Made by a program: the position numbers and the translations under genes. Below the pieces are notes generated by a model. It was not told the origin of the DNA. It saw nothing but the letters and a program-made list of their open reading frames with translations, and ran no database searches. Of a stretch of DNA of 64,000 nucleotides, positions 45,601 through 60,600 are shown piece by piece (the first letter of the stretch is position 1; the number at the start of each line of letters is the position of its first letter). Source of the stretch: Sipunculus nudus (taxonomy: Eukaryota; Annelida; Sipuncula; Golfingiida; Sipunculidae). The DNA is taken from assembly GCA_026874595.1 (NCBI GenBank), contig CM049316.1, positions 43,603,695 through 43,667,694 of the forward strand, given 5' to 3'.

Positions 45601-48600
45601 AGTAAAGTTCTAAATATATGATTGCAAACTAATACTCTGACAAGACTGTCATGAAGAAAAACAGTAAAAATTTTGAGATACTGTGATGCATATGAAAATT
45701 TACAGATGGACAGGCAAGTGGAAAGAATGGACTAATACCTTTATTTCACTTTCAAGGGAATAATGCATTTAAGTTTATATATAAGCCTATTTTTTTAGCA
45801 TATCCACTTTTTCGATAAAGAAGAAGTTTATATCTGAATCATTTTTTTTATTTACAGGTTTTATTGATTTTTAATTTAAAAAAAAACTGAAAATATAAGT
45901 AAAAATATTAGAATTGTTGCAAAAGTTGCAATCATTATATATACAGAGTAAAACAACTGAAACTATAAGTTGAAATATTAGAATTGTTGCAAAAGTTGCA
46001 ATCATTATATATCCAGAGTGTAGCTCATATTGGGTAATATTATGCATACACATATATTTTATTATTTTTAAATCATAAATGTTTAAACTGAATTTAAAAG
46101 AAAATAATGCCACAACATGGAATCTACAAGAATATTCCTTGAATCACTATTAAAAAGTTTTGCACATTGGAGTTTTCAGTACATGCTTAATTTTATTCAC
46201 CAAAATAAAATAAAAGATTCAGTAAATTTGATAAAATAAAACATCTTTTCAAATAAAGTATACACACTGTATGTTGAATGAGGGACAAACAATATCATTG
46301 TGCTAATTACTATCCCAGTTTTAATTTATTACTGGAATTAATAGTCAATTTCACACCTGGTGAAGTTTTCACTCTTCTGAAGTAAGGAATTACTTATCTG
46401 ATGAACATCCACACTTTCATAGCAATACACCACTTTGTGGACACAATTAAATGTACACTTTAATCATTGTAACCCTGGTAGTACAATACAAAATCTAAAA
46501 TGAAGCATAGATAGCCTAGAATAAGAATGAATCAAATACAGAAAATAATAACATTCATCTAGTTTATGCACCATCTGGAGGGGGGGGGGGGGGGAGTGCA
46601 GGGCAGAGGGGAAGCCTGCTGGTAGTGGCCAAGCTGACCCAAGGCAAGCTGCCTGGGGTGGGTTACATAATGCAAGTGAAGGCTGTACTACTAGGTGGGC
46701 TACATGTAAACAACACTTGACATAGTGTATGAAAAGGTGAATAAAAGCTATTCTTTCCAATCAATTTCTTTGAAATTTAAGATTTTAAAAGATTAAATCC
46801 TTATTAATATATGCTGTGAAAATTAAATTAACAGTGCTTACAGGGAAAAAACGTGCCATTGCCAAAGTTGGACAAAATTTAAGGTATTGATTTTTTATTT
46901 ATGATAATAACTTGAAAAATTTGCAAAATTCAGATCTAATTTTGGGTAAACAATTGAATCTTGATTAAATAAAGTTATATTCCTGAAAAAAAGTCTCTAG
47001 GTTCAGCAATTCTCATGTAAGGTGAGTAAATATATTTCCTGATTTTTTTAAAATTGCATTATATTTTGGCCCATAACTTCAAAATAATACCAAATACTGA
47101 CCTAATTTTTGGTATGTTCATAGAAAATGTATGAAAAAATATGAATACTAAATATGATCAAAAACAGATCAGTTGTTTTGATATTAGGCAGCCTTGAAGT
47201 GTAACAATGGCTTTTTTTATGGAAAACGGAGGTTTTTCCTTAATATCTCGAAGGAACGAAGTCCTAATGACCCAATTTTCGGTATGGTAGGAGATTTTGG
47301 GGACATCTAACATTATGCCAACAGCCTGGGGAGCATGGAGATGTGCACTGAATGACCTACAGTAATTAAAGTGGACTGCTTGACAATGTAAGAGCAAAAA
47401 AATTCAATAACTAGCCTAATTTTGCAGCTTTTATTTTCAAATTTCAGATTTTAACAGATTAAATCCTTATGTGTACATGCTGTGAAAATTAAATCCACAG
47501 TACTTACAGGAAAAAAACGTGCCTTGGCCAAAGTTGGGCAAAATTTAAGGTACCAATTTTCTATTTTTGCCAATATTTAAAAAAAATTTAACAGATTTTG
47601 ATCTAATTTTTGGTATACAATTCAATTTTGATTAATTAAAGTTGTATTACTGAAAAAAGTCCCTACCTTTAACACTTTTGGTCTTAAGTGACCAAATATC
47701 TTTCCTGATTTTTTTACAAAGTCCATTATGTTTGGGCCCATAACTTTTTAAAATTAAATAATACTGACTTAATTTCTGGCATGTACATAGGAACTATATA
47801 GAGGAATATTTATGGTAAATATGAAGAAAACCAGATGAGTGGTTTTGATATTAGGCAGTCCTGAAGTGTAAAAATAGATTTCTAATAAAAATTGAGGTTT
47901 TTCCTTAATATCTCAAAGGAACAAAGTCCTATTGACCAAATTTTCAGCATGGTAGGAGATTTTGGGGACATGTATGCCGAATTTCAGATTCATAGGTCCA
48001 ATGGTGTCGAAACATGCCAGTCTTACAGACGGACATCCAGATGGATGGACGACAGACAATGGACCATGACTATAGCTCAGATGACTTATAGTCAGCTGAG
48101 CTAATTAATGGACGGTGGGTATACCTTAATACATGTACTCCCGTCATATGACGAGCCTATAAAAAACAAGGCCTACAGGCCTAATGCGAACCTGTTCAAC
48201 TAGATTACACCAGGTATAATGCTTCAATGTTGGACCATTACTTTTCCAGAACATGTGTAACATGTATATGAACAATGCAAGTACTAAACACTAAACGGAC
48301 ACTGTGAAAAAATGGTGGCAGGTGGCACCACCAATTTTGTGTATGATTAAGAGCTATGTGAGATCTATACACATGCAATATTTTTTTTTGGGGGGGGGGG
48401 GATATATCAAACCAGTCCTCAGATAGAAGCCTGAATGTCTGCAGGGTATACATAAATGTAGGTGACGCCACCTGCCACAAAATCCAGAAAGCTATCCAAG
48501 ATGTATAAACCTGCAAAATTTTAGGCAGATATGTCTAACCACTGCTGAGATATGAGTGATTTTATCCCACAGCAAACAAACAGACGGAGGCTGTGCAAAA

Positions 48601-51600
48601 ATGTTTGCAGGTGCCGCCACCGCTTTTGCCTATGATAAAAGAGCTATGTAAGATCTATAAACAAGCAAAATTTTTGCCCAATCGGTCAAATGGTTCCTGA
48701 GATATGAGCTTGGATGTCTGCAGCGTAAATTTGAATGTAGGTGGCTCCACCTGTCATGAAATCATGAAAGCTGTCAAGGATGTAAAAACCTGCAAAATAT
48801 CAGGTGGATAAGTCAAACTACTGCCAAGATATGAGTGATTTTATCCAAAGGCAGATGAACAGGTGGAGGCAGTGCAAAAATGGTTTCTGGTGGCACCACC
48901 AGTTTTGCATGTAATAAAGAGCTATGGGAGAACTGTACACATGCAAAATTTTGGCCCAACTGGTCAAACGGTTCCTGAGATATCAGCTTGGATGTCTGCA
49001 GCTTAAACGTGAATGTTGGTGGCGCCACCTGTCTAAAAATCATGAATTCTGTCCAGGATGTATACACATGCAAAATTTCAGGTTAATAAGTCCAACCAAT
49101 GCAGAGATATGAGTGTTTTTATCCCAAGGCAGATGAACAAATGGACACTGTGCAAAAATGGTTGCAGGTGGCACCACCATTTTAGTGTCTGTTATAAAGC
49201 TTTCCAAGGGCTACATTTGTGCAAAATCTTTAGCCTTATCGGTCAAAGGTTCCCGAGATATGTGGGTTTATGTGTGGAAACTGACGCACAAATGGACGCT
49301 TGGCAGAGAGGAAAGGTCAGAGGTCAACAAAAATGAGAATGCAGCAGTTCACAAGTGACCGATCATAATTCCGAATTTTAAAAAATTCTGCCCAGTGGTT
49401 ATGGAGGAGTTCTCTTTTTTGGCGGATACAATGATTGTAGCTGGCACCACCAGTCTTATATACAACGAAGAGATATATAAATATGCCCAATGTCAGACTG
49501 ATATGTCAAACCCCTCCTGTGAAATAAGCAGGGACATACACTGTGCAAAAATTATTGTAGGTGGCGCCACCAGTCCTGTACATTTAAAGCTACCCGATAT
49601 GTATAAACATGTCCAATTGTATGATTGCAGATGTATCAAATTCCTCTGTAGAAATAAGCAGGCTCATACACTGCAAAAGTCAATGTAGGTGGCACCACCT
49701 GTCTTGTAAATAAGAATACCATCAAGACACATAGACAGGTCAAAATATCAGTCCAATACATCAAACTTCCCCAGAGTTTGATGCACTGGGCTGACAAGGC
49801 TTAGGTGAGTAAGGCAGTTGCCCCCGAGTGACCTGTGACAAATTGCTCCCTCAAGCTACTGCACTGAGTGAACTCTTGACCTGCACCTGGCTAGACTGAG
49901 TGAACTCTTGACCTATTGCATAATCTAACACAGTTTGCAGTCTGCCAAAGCTATAAATAGATTCAGGCTGAACTTTGGTGCCACATATGATGCAGTGAGC
50001 AGTCTTTCAAAGCTATAAACAGAATGCAGCTACTGCACTGAGTGAACTTTTGACCTATACCTGGCGGCACTTCTTCCAATCCTTGCACTGTGCCAAAACT
50101 ATTTATAGAGCTGACTTCATCTTGGCTAATGGCCAACATCAAGGCACTGGCAATCTGCCAATGGTAAACCAAGTGTTGCCTTCTGTACACAAAAGTGGTC
50201 CCTACTTGAAATAACTTTGAAATTTATTTTCATAATACAAATGCTTTCAGCTGACTTTTTATAAAAAAAAGAAATCAGGAATATATGTAAAATTATTACG
50301 GATGCATGCATACTGAATGCAAAATTAAAATACAGATATATCTCATTGATGGCAAATTCTTGAATTAAGTTGAGTAGGGATACCAATAATTTATTATCTA
50401 CATACAGTTGTCTTTATATAGCAACAGAGAGCTGAATATCCATGATTGTAACATTGCCTGGTATGATGAATAACTTATATCATAAATCTAAATTTTTTAA
50501 AAAGCTTTTAAAAAAACTTTCTTGTCAATATTAACCAAAGATAACCTGAAATCTAAATGTCTAGTGGCATGTTGTAATAGATGCTGATAAACTGGTGCCA
50601 GGCTAGATGTAACAGCATAATACAGCTAACATATATGGTAAAATGACTCAATTTGATCTCCATAATTCAGCCAAAAATCATTCATGTGGAACCATTAATG
50701 ACAATTATTATAAGAATTATTGTAGGGATTATTCTTGTAAAATATTTAACAAACTGGCTTCAGTGGCATCAGTCGAAAAATGTTTCACAGGTTTATAACT
50801 CATATAGGAAAGATACAGCAAACTGGCTAAGTTTAGCTTCCCGTAACTCAGCCAAAAAGCACTGAACCAAAACCATTTGAACAAACTTGAATTATCAACA
50901 TCTGAGGATAATTAATGTGTGAGATTTAAGAATTTGGCCAAGTGGTTTTTGAGAAGAAGATCTTTGTAGCCACTGAGCTAAAATGGGCTGTTATGGCATA
51001 TGACTAAATTCAGCTTCCCATAACCTAGCCAAAAGTCACTGAAAAGAGACCATTTGAACAAACTTCAGAAAGCACTACCCTAGGATTATTTCTGTGTGAT
51101 ATTAAACATTTTGGCCATATGGTTTCAGAGGAGAAGGTTTTTGTAGCCCTCAGTGTGATACAGGCACTGATGACCCCGTACAAAAAAGGCCAATGCAGGT
51201 GGCGCCACCAATACCTCAATTTCAGATATGACCTATTTGATCAACATTGGCATAAAATTTGTTGATGATAGCTCCAGCCGTTTCTGAGATTTAAATTTTG
51301 ATATGCTTTTTTCAACCTCCTGTAACTCAGCCAATAATCTTCGAACTGGAACCATTCGAACAAACTTGAGAAAGATTGTTCTAGGGATCTTTTCTGTGAA
51401 ATATTGGACAATTTGGCTGGACAGTTTCAGAGAAGAAGATTTTTAAAGCTTTTTTAGCTTTTTCCCTATGAAATCTAAGAAAATGCAGTTAGAAAAAAAT
51501 AAACAAAATCCGGTATATAGTTTTTTAGATGACTGATTATTTGCAAAAAATTTGGTGATGCTAGCCCCTGCTGTTTTTGAGATAGCTATGGTTAACATAC

Positions 51601-54600
51601 AGACGACGCACGACGCATGACGCCACACCATCGCATAAGCTCACAGGTTCGCTAAAAACAAAGGAATTAGATATTTGGGCTATAATCTTGGTGAGGTGGC
51701 ACTGAATTGTAAGAATTTGACATGCCAACCTTTAAACAGCGAATCCTCAAAATTAAGACCACCAATGGGGTCACATTTTCAAAGTCTGATATAAACAGCA
51801 AATAAGGATTGGGACTGTGAATAAGTGGTTTTTATTTTGAGGTTGTCACCAAACTGAGATGTTTGTTAGGTGAGGTTTTACTGTATAAAGTATGCACAAC
51901 TGACACTGCATTGATGTATAAATCAGATGAATCTGGGACATTTGCATTGTACTATTGATCAATTAAAAAACCCTGAAACCCTATAATTACAATTTCAGTT
52001 GACTAAGAGAACACATATCTGTATGTCAGTTAATTAAATGAGCAATTATACTATGAACTAGATGAACCTAAGCTCAGCAAAAAAAAATTGGCCAGATAAG
52101 CAGATAAGTCACGAGTCCTGTTAACATGTTGATACATTCGATGCAACAGTTGGCAAGATAATGTAATTTAGAGGATTTCTGAAGTAACCATGCAGGTATT
52201 AATTCTGGTTAATTGCTGAATTTATTATTTTTTTTATAAACTCTCCTACCAGTATGTGGTTCAATCAAGGTCAGATAATGCTGAAAGGACTAATTGTAAA
52301 GGCAATTATCGGTGAAGCCCTTTATTTGAACACACTGATCATCTAAAATTTTAGTTATAATAAACTTCCCAACAGCATGTTTTTACTTTATTCCAATTTA
52401 GTAATACACTTTTTTACCAAAATTTTCACATAACTCCCATATCTGTTTGACATCACAGTATTTGAGTACTAGTAGGCAAGACTGTCTTAAGCGCTTTAAT
52501 AAAAATTAGGAACCACAGTTAGAAAAAAATAAACAAAATCCGATATAGTTTTTTAGATGACTGATTATTTGCAAAAAATTTGGTGATGCTAGCCCCTGCT
52601 GTTTTTGAGATAGCTATGGTTAACGTACAGACGACGCACGACGCATGACGCCGCACCATCGCATAAGCTCACAGGTTCGCTAAAAACAAAGGAATTAGAT
52701 ATTTGGGCTATAATCTTGGTGAGGTGGCACTGAATTGTAAGAATTTGACATGCCAACCTTTAAACAGCGAATCCTCAAAATTAAGACCACCAATGGGGTC
52801 ACATTTTCAAAGTCTGATATAAACAGCAAATAAGGATTGGGACTGTGAATAAGTGGTTTTTATTTTGAGGTTGTCACCAAACTGAGATGTTTGTTAGGTG
52901 AGGTTTTACTGTATAAAGTATGCACAACTGACACTGCATTGATGTATAAATCAGATGAATCTGGGACATTTGCATTGTACTATTGATCAATTAAAAAACC
53001 CTGAAACCCTATAATTACAATTTCAGTTGACTAAGAGAACACATATCTGTATGTCAGTTAATTAAATGAGCAATTATACTATGAACTAGATGAACCTAAG
53101 CTCAGCAAAAAAAAATTGGCCAGATAAGCAGATAAGTCACGAGTCCTGTTAACATGTTGATACATTCGATGCAACAGTTGGCAAGATAATGTAATTTAGA
53201 GGATTTCCGAAGTAACCATGCAGGTATTAATTCTGGTTAAATGCTGAATTTATTATTTTTTTTATAAACTCTCCTACCAGTATGTGGTTCAATCAAGGTC
53301 AGATAATGCTGAAAGGACTAATTGTAAAGGCAATTATCGGTGAAGCCCTTTATTTGAACACACTGATCATCTAAAATTTTAGTTATAATAAACTTCCCAA
53401 CAGCATGTTTTTACTTTATTCCAATTTAGTAATACACTTTTTTACCAAAATTTTCACATAACTCCCATATCTGTTTGACATCACAGTATTTGAGTACTAG
53501 TAGGCAAGACTGTCTTAAGCGCTTTAATAAAAATTAGGAACCAGAATATTTGTTCACTCTCTCATTATAAAAATATCAATGTTTTATTTTCTTTTATTGT
53601 CGGGTGAGACAACCTAAAATATTTTTTTAAGAATTGGATAGTTGTAACTCATGTTTGATGACTAAAAAAACAGCAAATTTGTGGAATTAATGTCCCCCGC
53701 TTTGGGCTATTGTTGTCTTTCATGCTTGTTAAGCAACCAAAATTGAGACATGTGGAGAAAATCTTGAGGGCACATGAAAACTTAGAGAGATGGATAATGA
53801 CATGTAAAGACATTTGCAGGTGACCATAAAAACAAGAAAGCATTGAGAAGTAGGACCAAAATCCACAATGACATGTGGAGACATCTGCAGGCAAACATAA
53901 AAACTAAAACACATTGAGAAATTGGACCAAAATTTGATAATTTTGTTTTTGAGCTGGAGAGATTTATTTTCAGGTAGACACTCCAAAACCAATCAGAACA
54001 AAGGTATGCATGAGAGCAATCACTGGCCCAAATTTAAATGAAATTGCATAAAATTAAGGAAAGTTATCGCACGGAAAAAGAAAAACCTGACTGACAGACA
54101 GAAAACTGACATAAGCCAGACACTCCAAAAACAAACCAACCAAGGTAAGCATGAGAGCAATCACTGAACCAAATTTGAATGAAATTGGAAAATAGTTAGG
54201 AAAGTTATCACACAGAAACAAAAACCTGACAAACGGACAGACAGAGTGACAGACAGAAAGAAAGGGGCCAGACATTTTAAAACCAATCCCAACCAGGATA
54301 TGGATGAGAGCAATCACTGACCCAGATTTGAATGAAATTGGATAATATTAAGGAAAGTTATCGCACAGAAACAAAGACCTCATAGACGGACAGGCAGAGT
54401 GACAGAAAGATAGACAGAAGCCAGACTCTCCAAAACCAATCCCAACCAAGGTAAGCATGAGAGAAATCACTGACCCAAATTTGAACGAAATTGGATAATA
54501 CTTAGGAAAGTTATCACACGGAAACGAAAACCTGACAGACAGACAGACAGAGAGACAGACAGACAGAAAGAAGCCAGACACTCTAAAATCAATCCCAGCC

Positions 54601-57600
54601 AAGGTAAGCATTAGAGTAATCACTGACCCAAATTTGAATGAAATTGGATAATATTTAGGAAAGTTATTGCACGGAAATGAAAACCTGACCGACAGACACA
54701 CAGACTGACAGACAGGCAACATGAGCCAGACACTCCAAAACCAATCCCAACCAAGGTATGAATTAGGGCAATCACTGACCAAAATTTGAATGAAACGGGA
54801 TAATATTTAGGAAAGTTATCACACAGAAACGAAAACTTGACAGACGGACAAATGGAGTGACAGACAGACAGGGGCCAGACACTCCAAAACCAATGCAAAC
54901 CAAGGTATGCATGAGAGATATCACTTACCCAAATTTGAATGAAATCTGATAATATTAAGGAAAGTAATTGCATGGAAACAAAAACCTGACGGACAGACAG
55001 GCAGAGTGACAGACAGACAGACAGTGGCCAGACACTCCAAAACCAATCCCAACCAAGGTATGAATGAGAGCAATCATTGACCTAAATTTGAATGAAATCT
55101 GATAATATTTAGGAAAGTTATTGCATGGAAACAAAAACCTGACCAACAGACAGAGAGAGTGACAGACAGGCAGACAGAAGCCAGACACTCCAAAACCAAT
55201 CCCTACCAAGGTAAGTATGAGAGCAATCACTGACCCAAATTTGAATGAAATCGGATAATGAAATCGGACACACAGACAAACCCAAATCAATGTCCCTCGC
55301 ATCCTCAGAGCAGGGGACAGTTAAAATCATGATCACAGTCTTGCTGAAAGGCCAAATTACCGTAAATCCTGTTTTTATCGCCGCGGCCTTAAAAACAAAC
55401 TCATAATAAAAAATCTCGACTCTTTTTCTGAACTCGGGATGCGGCCATAAATAGATGTGATAGCCTTAATATGTGATTTGAATGATCCAGAAAAAGTACC
55501 AAGTTTCTCAATAAGTATTATTTATAAATGGTATCAAAATAAATGATCAGTTCAATTTTGCAAGAATTAAATTAGATTGAGTTTTAATGCTGCTCTCCAT
55601 ATTGTGTACCGTAGATCTTTTTCTTTATATCCCTGACAGTATTGGAACTTGTTATTTTCTAGACAATATGCCATATTTGCATGCCCATATATAAGCATTT
55701 GTGATTGGTTAGACTAAAAATGTAACCAATTTTATCGACTAGCTGTATGCATATAATTTCAAGCTGCTATTAGTGTGTATGCAAAATGGCAGCCTCCTTA
55801 AGCAGCTTCCAGAAACTGGGAGAAATAAACCTGTCGGGGTTCCATAGGATGTGTGGATGCCACACAATAGTATTCCAATGACAGTGTTCAGGTCACAGGT
55901 ACATGACACAGAATGTTCATAAGTTGAGCATATATTACAAGCTTCCCTGGGCCCCGGCCTCCCTGTTATTTTTCTAACTGAACTTCCTCATAATTAAACT
56001 TGGTTCCTTTACTTTGACTGCCTATTTACCTACATTTTGTAATAATTGTCTTAAAATAAGGCTTACACTAAATTTTCAATCTTTCTTTTTGGCTGCATTC
56101 ACTCATGCATGCTCTTATTGCTAAATCCAGATGAGACTGATCTATCTGCGGAGAGAGCTGGTGGCAAGGGGAGGTGTAACAGATTACTTTAGAGTGGAAT
56201 ATAATTTTTTTTTGGACCATGCCCAATTTCTCAAATGATAGTAGGGTTATAAAATATTGATAATCATTAATATAATAGCACAAGACTATAAAATGTGACT
56301 AATGAGTTTTATCGTACTCACCAAAGTTAATTCTCAGTGGACATCCGGCAGGGTCTGTGGTAAATGACCCAGTATCAGCTGACCACAACAAGCCATGACA
56401 GCAATACACTAGAAGGTCCTCTATCTGTGAAACCACGGCTCTGTAATAAATAAAAATGGTCAAGAAAAGAAGCAATATTAACAAGATGTTTGTTATCATC
56501 AAGTGACCACTGGAAGCCTCCCTTGACACCTGAATTTGAGTGATAATTGAGAATCACAATGGATCAGGTAAACAACTTAGGAAATCAGATCAAGGTAAAA
56601 ATAAATATCCTGTGCAAATCTGTCAACTATGACTAATATTGTGCCAAAAGGTCAGATCTTGAAAATCAGCCATACTTGAGATGTTGCACAAATACAAGAT
56701 AGAAAAAAAATTGTTTTGCACACTGGGAGACCTAAGAAAGTCCACCTTAAAAATATTATACCCAAATATTGATATAGAATTAACCTCATAAACCCCTATA
56801 ACTATAAGCCTCCCTTCCTATGGGCGCAGCATTACAAGAGCACTGCATGAAGGCACAAGGCCGAAAAAATAAAAGGGTATGGTTCTCAGGCACTTTTTTT
56901 TAGAAATCAATGCGGGCAGGCGGTATTTTATTTTGGCCCTTTTTTTTCAATAAAATTTCATATGATCAGGGAAAATCATGTAAATGACAGGTTTCTTCTT
57001 GCTTATCAGGTAAAAGCACTACATAACAAAGAAAAGCGTATGGAAATTGTATTATTTTACCTTCTTGAATGATGAAAATCAAAATAAAAATGTTTGATGC
57101 GGGGGGTTAAAATTGATGCGGGCTGTGCCTGAGAACCATACCTTTTATTTTTTTGGCCTAATATGCCAACCATAAGCCTTGTGACGGTAGCGCCATGTTG
57201 GTCCTCTGACATTACGACCAGGTTACTAGCTGTCAGATTGCCTTTATATAGATCTATAGGTCTGAGGAATGCATTATAAGGCCGCATGAGTATGCGAAAT
57301 ATTTTTGTCATCTTTTACAATGCCTCATGGCCTACAGGTAAAATGTCAACTGATATAAACCAGACTAATCGTTAGCATATTAGTGTACTTTCTAAAAACA
57401 CCAAATGGGAGGATGAAAAGTTCCATTAACTCAGCATATTTGTAAACCACTCCACATGTTTGTTGAATTTCTGATGGCATGAATACAGGCATGGCTGGCA
57501 CAGGTTACTAACTTGTATTCAATACAGGAAATGACTCATTACCCTAGACTAAGAGACACAGTTTCAGTTTGAGTTCACATGTATTCTGTAGTGTTAATTC

Positions 57601-60600
57601 ATCATTCGTAGCATAATGTGAAGATCATGGGCTGTTTACCACAATATGAATACAACATGATGGACGACCACTGGGATGCATTTCTCGATATTGCTTGTAT
57701 CACGACTCAAGTAGGCTTACCAGCCTAATTATCACTGATCATCCCTGACCTCTGACCTAATTAATTAGATTTTGCTATGGAATCAAAATCAAGTGATATT
57801 CTTTATTGATAAACATTCACAATACACCATACAAATAATCCTTGTACAGTCTCATGGTACCACCAAATTTAGTCTGGTGACCTTTTCTCTTATTTGGTAT
57901 GTTCAGATTTTGCCAAGAATTGAACTTGAATGAAGTGCTTTATTGGTAAATGTTAATAGCTAGTTTCATGAAAATCCATTAAAGTTCTTGTTATTTCAAC
58001 AAAATCTAAGCTTAATGGTCAAATGGATCAGCAGACAGAGGCAACACAAAAAAATATAACACAACTTTTCTATAAGAGGAGTTATAAAACAAGGGACCCA
58101 TGGGTCACGGCGCTCAGCTGTTTTTTATGATAAAAAAATATGATTTAGAAATGAGGCACATGCTTGTTTTGTGTGGAAATAAATATAAGCTGTATTATGA
58201 GTTGTGGGTGTTAAGCTTATGTATGATTTTGATAGTATCTTTGGAGACAGGGAAGAGGATTGATTTCATTTATTTTATTAACAAATGGAGTGCTATTGTC
58301 ACACAGATTTTGACTTGGCCATATCTAATACTTATAAAAGGAATTCAGTTCACGTTTGTTCGCAGTGTTCTCTAAAACTGCGTTGTGTACAATATTGTGC
58401 CATACATCATTTTAAAGGTTATTATCCCCGCAGTGACATAGGCGATATGAAAATAAATAATTTTTAATATACATATAATTTTGAGTGATTTTTCCGTTAT
58501 TTTACCGAGCACAGCCGAACTGCCTTCGGCAATCACCGGAATGTGGGCATCTTGGTTACTTAACGTCTAACACTAAGGACTATTGTTCAAATGAATAACA
58601 CTTGCTTTCAGTGAGGGATTTGACCAACGTGCGTGGTCAGTAAAAGGGAAAAACGCATGTTTCTCGCTTTATGAAATGGAGAGTTCAACCCAGGAGGATT
58701 AATGACAAAACCTAATTCAAGGTCCCAATTTCAGGAACAGGGCTGGGGTGGTGTCGGGGGTTTCAGGCCTCAAAATTTGTCTGATACGATGAAAAAAAAA
58801 GGTTGCGGCAGTTGAAAATGAATATGGGCCCTCTCTATGCAGTCCCATTGGGTCCGCTTCTGCTACTTACGAGGTATGCATATTTCTGTTTCTTTCTTCA
58901 GTAACAGTTTCCTTGCAACGTACATTTAATTGATTTTTCATGTGTTCCTCACATCAACCTAATCTTTATACGTCCCATGATAGAATCCAGTCAAATATCA
59001 TTGAAAACCTGAATGCCCCCGCGTCTCATTCCGGTTTGCAATGTAAACACCATCACTGTCTAGGTCTTCAAATGTTAAAAATATTGGAGCGACTGCAGGA
59101 TCTCTCACGCATTGTCTCCACCAGGTTATGAGTTTATACGGACGGGCGGTATGGTGTTTAGGATTCATGTAATTTAAAAGTAAGAGGCAGATAAAAATAA
59201 GTGGCAAAATTAAGATACAGGCAGCTGGACATAGAAACGTTTTTTGTTCACAGCAGTGTTGTGCCTCATAGAGGTTTGTGAGTTATTCCGCAGTCGTGCC
59301 AAAATGTTTATACAGATCTTATGGAGACAATTTCCCACTGAAAACCTATATTTTCTGTTAACTTTTAGAATAAAAAATGAGCCAACATTTCACATCTCAG
59401 TTTATAAATCTCCCAAACCCCGGTAATAAGCCCGGTATACCGGGTCTATCAGCTAGTAACTTATAAGCAGAACATATAATATAAGAGTTTAACTATTTAT
59501 TTAAAATAATTACAAATAGTCCCAAATATAATTTTTTATAAAAATAATAAGAGAATCGTATGATTTTTAAAAATAAAATACAACTGAAATAATTTTTAAA
59601 ATAATATCAAAGAATATATTCATGAATGCATTCATGAATACATTTTGAAAGTATTTGCACTGGTATTCATATACATTTTTACCTGAATTCCCATTCTTAT
59701 GCAAGAAATTTTATAATGGAGTACAAATTCATATTCGTATTCAAATACATTTGCAAAGTAATCGCACAATGTCTGGTATTTATTCAGTTTTCACCAAACA
59801 ATAATGTTGAGAATCCAGAATATACAAAATTCACACATTTAAATAATGATCATAAGTACCTGGTTTTATGGCTTTTATTCATATTAAAAAAAATAAATGT
59901 AATATATTCATCTTGGACTAATTTCACATCAATGTACACACTAGACACAACAGGAATCTAGATTAATATTATCAACTGCATCTTTGTCTATCATTAATTT
60001 CTTTCATATGATCCCTAATGATTAGTAATGAATAATATGATTTATTTTTTTATCATTAAAATTGAACTGAAAAATACCATAGGGGACTGCATGGTGTTAT
60101 TTGGAATACGTGACATTCTATCAATCAAAATAAGATTCTTATATCATCAGTAACTGCAAGTAAATTTCCTGTTATTATCAACTAACAAATTCCTTTTCCA
60201 TTTTTCTTTAATTTGTTATTAAAAACCAATAAAAATTTATTGATTTATTGTTTATTGTTATGTTGTTAGTTAAAACTACTAGATGAGTTGGGGTGGACAC
60301 CTGGATCAACTGTGGCTGGCCATAAGCTGCCTGGCTGCCCCAGTGTATGCCTCGCGTCAATCGTGCATAATTTGATGAAAGGTCAACAAGGTCAACATAC
60401 AGGTGACTCAAGAGGGGCTGGGGAGAGCTAAGGTCTGACATGGTCTCATAAAAACATAATTAAAGCTGCAATTTTTGGCCAATTTCTTTCAGCTTTCTAA
60501 ACTAAAAAGCTGAAATCCTTATGTGTGCATGATATGAAAATTATATCAACAGTGCTCACAGGAAACAAACGTGCCATGGTCAAAGTTAGGCAAAATTTAA

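Noticed and set aside
54054-55336. Series of minus-strand ORFs up to 144 aa with repeated Ser/Val/Cys/Leu blocks
   Set aside because: They are translations of the ~150-bp tandem units and their (ACAG)n tracts; frames change between units and there is no start or splice logic.
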